This document shows positions 62,711 to 64,000 of a DNA stretch of 64,000 bases, piece after piece; the first letter of the stretch is position 1; every line of letters starts with the position of its first letter. Origin of the DNA: Winogradskyella sp. (lineage in GTDB: Bacteria > Bacteroidota > Bacteroidia > Flavobacteriales > Flavobacteriaceae); contig NZ_RHLG01000005.1 of NCBI RefSeq assembly GCF_003712105.1, positions 1-64,000 on the forward strand. The letters are read 5' to 3'. A program made the translations under genes and the position numbers. A model generated the notes under the pieces. The model was not told where the DNA came from, did not search any database, and was given only the letters and a program-made list of their open reading frames with translations.

Positions 62711-63815
62711 TATTTTCTAAAAGTTTTTCAACTTCATCTACTATATCTTTAGTTGCATTTACCAATGCCAGTTTTTTTATATTCACTCCTAAAGCTGCTC
62801 TTTTCTCATCTGATTTAATAAGTTCAGAACATTGGTTTTCGAAATTAGAATCCAGCTGTGATTCTTCAATTAAAACCGCTGCATCTTTATCTGAAATTGC
62901 TTTTGCATTTTTTGTTTGATGGTTTTCTGCAACATTTGGAGATGGAATAAAAATCACAGGCTTTCCTATAACACATAACTCTGAGACCGAACTTGCTCCT
63001 GCTCGAGATATAATGATATCCGCAGCTGCATAGGCCAAATCCATTTCATTTAAAAATGAATGTACTTGAATATGACTCTCTGCATCATGAACTTTGTATT
63101 GCTCATAATACAACTTACCACATTGCCAAATGACTTGTAAATTATGTTCTTTTAAATAATCAAGTTTGCTTTCTATAAGTTGATTAATTCGTCTTGCCCC
63201 TAAACTACCTCCTAAAACTAACAACGTAAGCTTATTACTATCAAGGTTAAACTTCGTTAATGCTGCATTTCGCTTATTTGAAATATCTATCACATCTTTT
63301 CTGATAGGGTTACCCGTGAGCTTTAGCTTTTCTTTCGGAAAGAAACGTTCAAGACCTTCGTAAGCGACACAAATACTATCAGCTTTTTTGCTCAACAATT
63401 TATTGGTGATTCCTGGATAAGAATTTTGCTCTTGAATTAAAGTAGGTATATTTTTAGAATTTGCAACCTGTAATAGTGGGCCACTTGCAAATCCGCCAGT
63501 ACCAATAGCTACATTTGGTTGAAATTTTTTTATAATTCGTCTTGATTTGAACAAACTTGAAATTAGTTTAAATGGAAACATTAAATTTTTAAAAGTCAGC
63601 TTGCGTTGAATACCTGAAATCCAAAGTCCTTCAATCTTATAACCGGCTTGAGGCACTTTTTCCATTTCCATGCGGTCTTTTGCTCCTACGAATAAAACAT
63701 TAGACTTTGGAAATCTTAATTTTAATTCATTAGCTATTGCAATAGCAGGATAAATATGCCCACCTGTGCCACCACCTGAAAGAATAAAATTATATGTCGC
63801 TGATTCTTTTTTCAA
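62703..63815 (-). CDS. murG: UDP-GlcNAc:lipid I N-acetylglucosaminyltransferase (TTG start)
   Basis: A 370-residue peripheral membrane GT-B enzyme converting lipid I to lipid II. Motifs: [62 protein letters not shown] and the UDP-GlcNAc site [31 protein letters not shown]. The start is a TTG (63815): the in-frame codon two before it is TAG and no ATG precedes the glycine-rich loop. Eight bases separate it from the ftsW stop. Overlap with murC is 8 bases. Confidence 0.96.
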   Translation of the reverse strand: MKKESATYNFILSGGGTGGHIYPAIAIANELKLRFPKSNVLFVGAKDRMEMEKVPQAGYKIEGLWISGIQRKLTFKNLMFPFKLISSLFKSRRIIKKFQPNVAIGTGGFASGPLLQVANSKNIPTLIQEQNSYPGITNKLLSKKADSICVAYEGLERFFPKEKLKLTGNPIRKDVIDISNKRNAALTKFNLDSNKLTLLVLGGSLGARRINQLIESKLDYLKEHNLQVIWQCGKLYYEQYKVHDAESHIQVHSFLNEMDLAYAAADIIISRAGASSVSELCVIGKPVIFIPSPNVAENHQTKNAKAISDKDAAVLIEESQLDSNFENQCSELIKSDEKRAALGVNIKKLALVNATKDIVDEVEKLLENNE

Positions 63816-63823
63816 TGCCTACA

Positions 63824-64000
63824 TCAAATTGTTTCAGATAAAATATCTAAGGGGTTTTCATCTAAACCATCTTGTTCTTTTGCTTTTATCTCTTCGCGTT
63901 TAGCACTTACGCTCAATATTATACCAATTGCCATACAGGTCATCCAAATAGATGTTCCACCACTACTTATAAGCGGTAAAGTCTGGCCTGTTACGGGGAA
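63824..64000 (-). CDS. ftsW: lipid II polymerase/flippase FtsW (3' partial end only)
   Basis: Only the last 58 codons are in the window. The minus strand reads FPVTGQTLPLISSGGTSIWM, the conserved SEDS-family signature that holds the catalytic loop region, followed by one span (TCMAIGIILSVSA) and a charged tail (KREEIKAKEQDGLDENP) ending at TGA 63824-63826. Position before murG in the dcw cluster identifies it as FtsW, not RodA. Upstream part lies beyond base 64000. Confidence 0.93.
   Translation of the reverse strand, partial: FPVTGQTLPLISSGGTSIWMTCMAIGIILSVSAKREEIKAKEQDGLDENPLDILSETI

Overview
The window reads as a chromosomal segment of an AT-rich marine-type member of the Flavobacteriaceae (Bacteroidota). 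The evidence is: the Bacteroidota -7 promoter element TAnnTTTG in front of many genes; type IX secretion (T9SS) sorting domains and T9SS machinery genes (Plug, PorT); a short primary sigma factor of 287 aa; a lipid-anchored TamL-like barrel; a complete Na+-pumping NADH dehydrogenase (nqrA-F); an AccD without zinc-ribbon cysteines; and the flavobacterial FtsZ with a long acidic tail. The genus cannot be fixed from sequence alone. No insertion sequence, prophage, integron or CRISPR array was seen. The only gene-free stretch longer than 300 bases (48538-48843) holds a truncated ECF sigma-factor relic.

Layout. 1-2683: the 3' part of a long collagen-like (Gly-X-Y) surface protein followed at once by a T9SS type B cargo protein. 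2.7-12.6 kb: M48 peptidase, ankyrin protein, gpmI, HAD phosphatase, map, methyltransferase, apbE with a small partner, DUF4846 protein, then an SLC13 transporter-cupin-micropeptide group. 12.6-18.7 kb: the nqrABCDEF operon on the minus strand; ApbE, encoded 4 kb away, would attach the covalent FMNs of NqrB and NqrC. 18.8-29.8 kb: T9SS Plug, group II PLP decarboxylase, apaG, a putative permuted cysteine peptidase, pruA, a secreted lipase-like T9SS type A protein, rsmG, a desaturase and an aminotransferase. 29.7-30.6 kb: three small C-terminally anchored membrane proteins, two of them paralogues. 30.8-36 kb: trkH-trkA K+ uptake, ubiE/menG-porT and a TrmH-family methyltransferase. 36-41.8 kb: tamL, fbaA, accD, a lipoprotein with a 22-bp perfect palindrome upstream.

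42.0-51 kb: a housekeeping line rpsO-pnp-rpoD-rpe interrupted twice. A 3.9-kb insert between pnp and rpoD carries two paralogous lipoproteins, a beta-barrel protein, a helix-turn-helix regulator and the ECF sigma relic. A BLUF blue-light receptor gene sits between rpoD and rpe and overlaps rpe by ATGA. 50.9-55.7 kb: wecB, a TPR histidine kinase/LytTR response-regulator pair, and two unknown small proteins flanking the pair. 55.8-64 kb: an MtfA-like zinc peptidase, tRNA-Arg(TCG), a YqeY protein, and the division/cell-wall (dcw) cluster ftsZ-ftsA-ftsQ-murC-murG-ftsW (last one partial) on the minus strand, transcribed from ftsW towards ftsZ.

The most noteworthy items are the correctly framed collagen-like gene, the light-sensor gene translationally coupled to rpe, the insert with paralogous lipoproteins and sigma relic, the paralogous tail-anchored mini-proteins, the cysteine-free AccD, and TTG starts in the dcw cluster.
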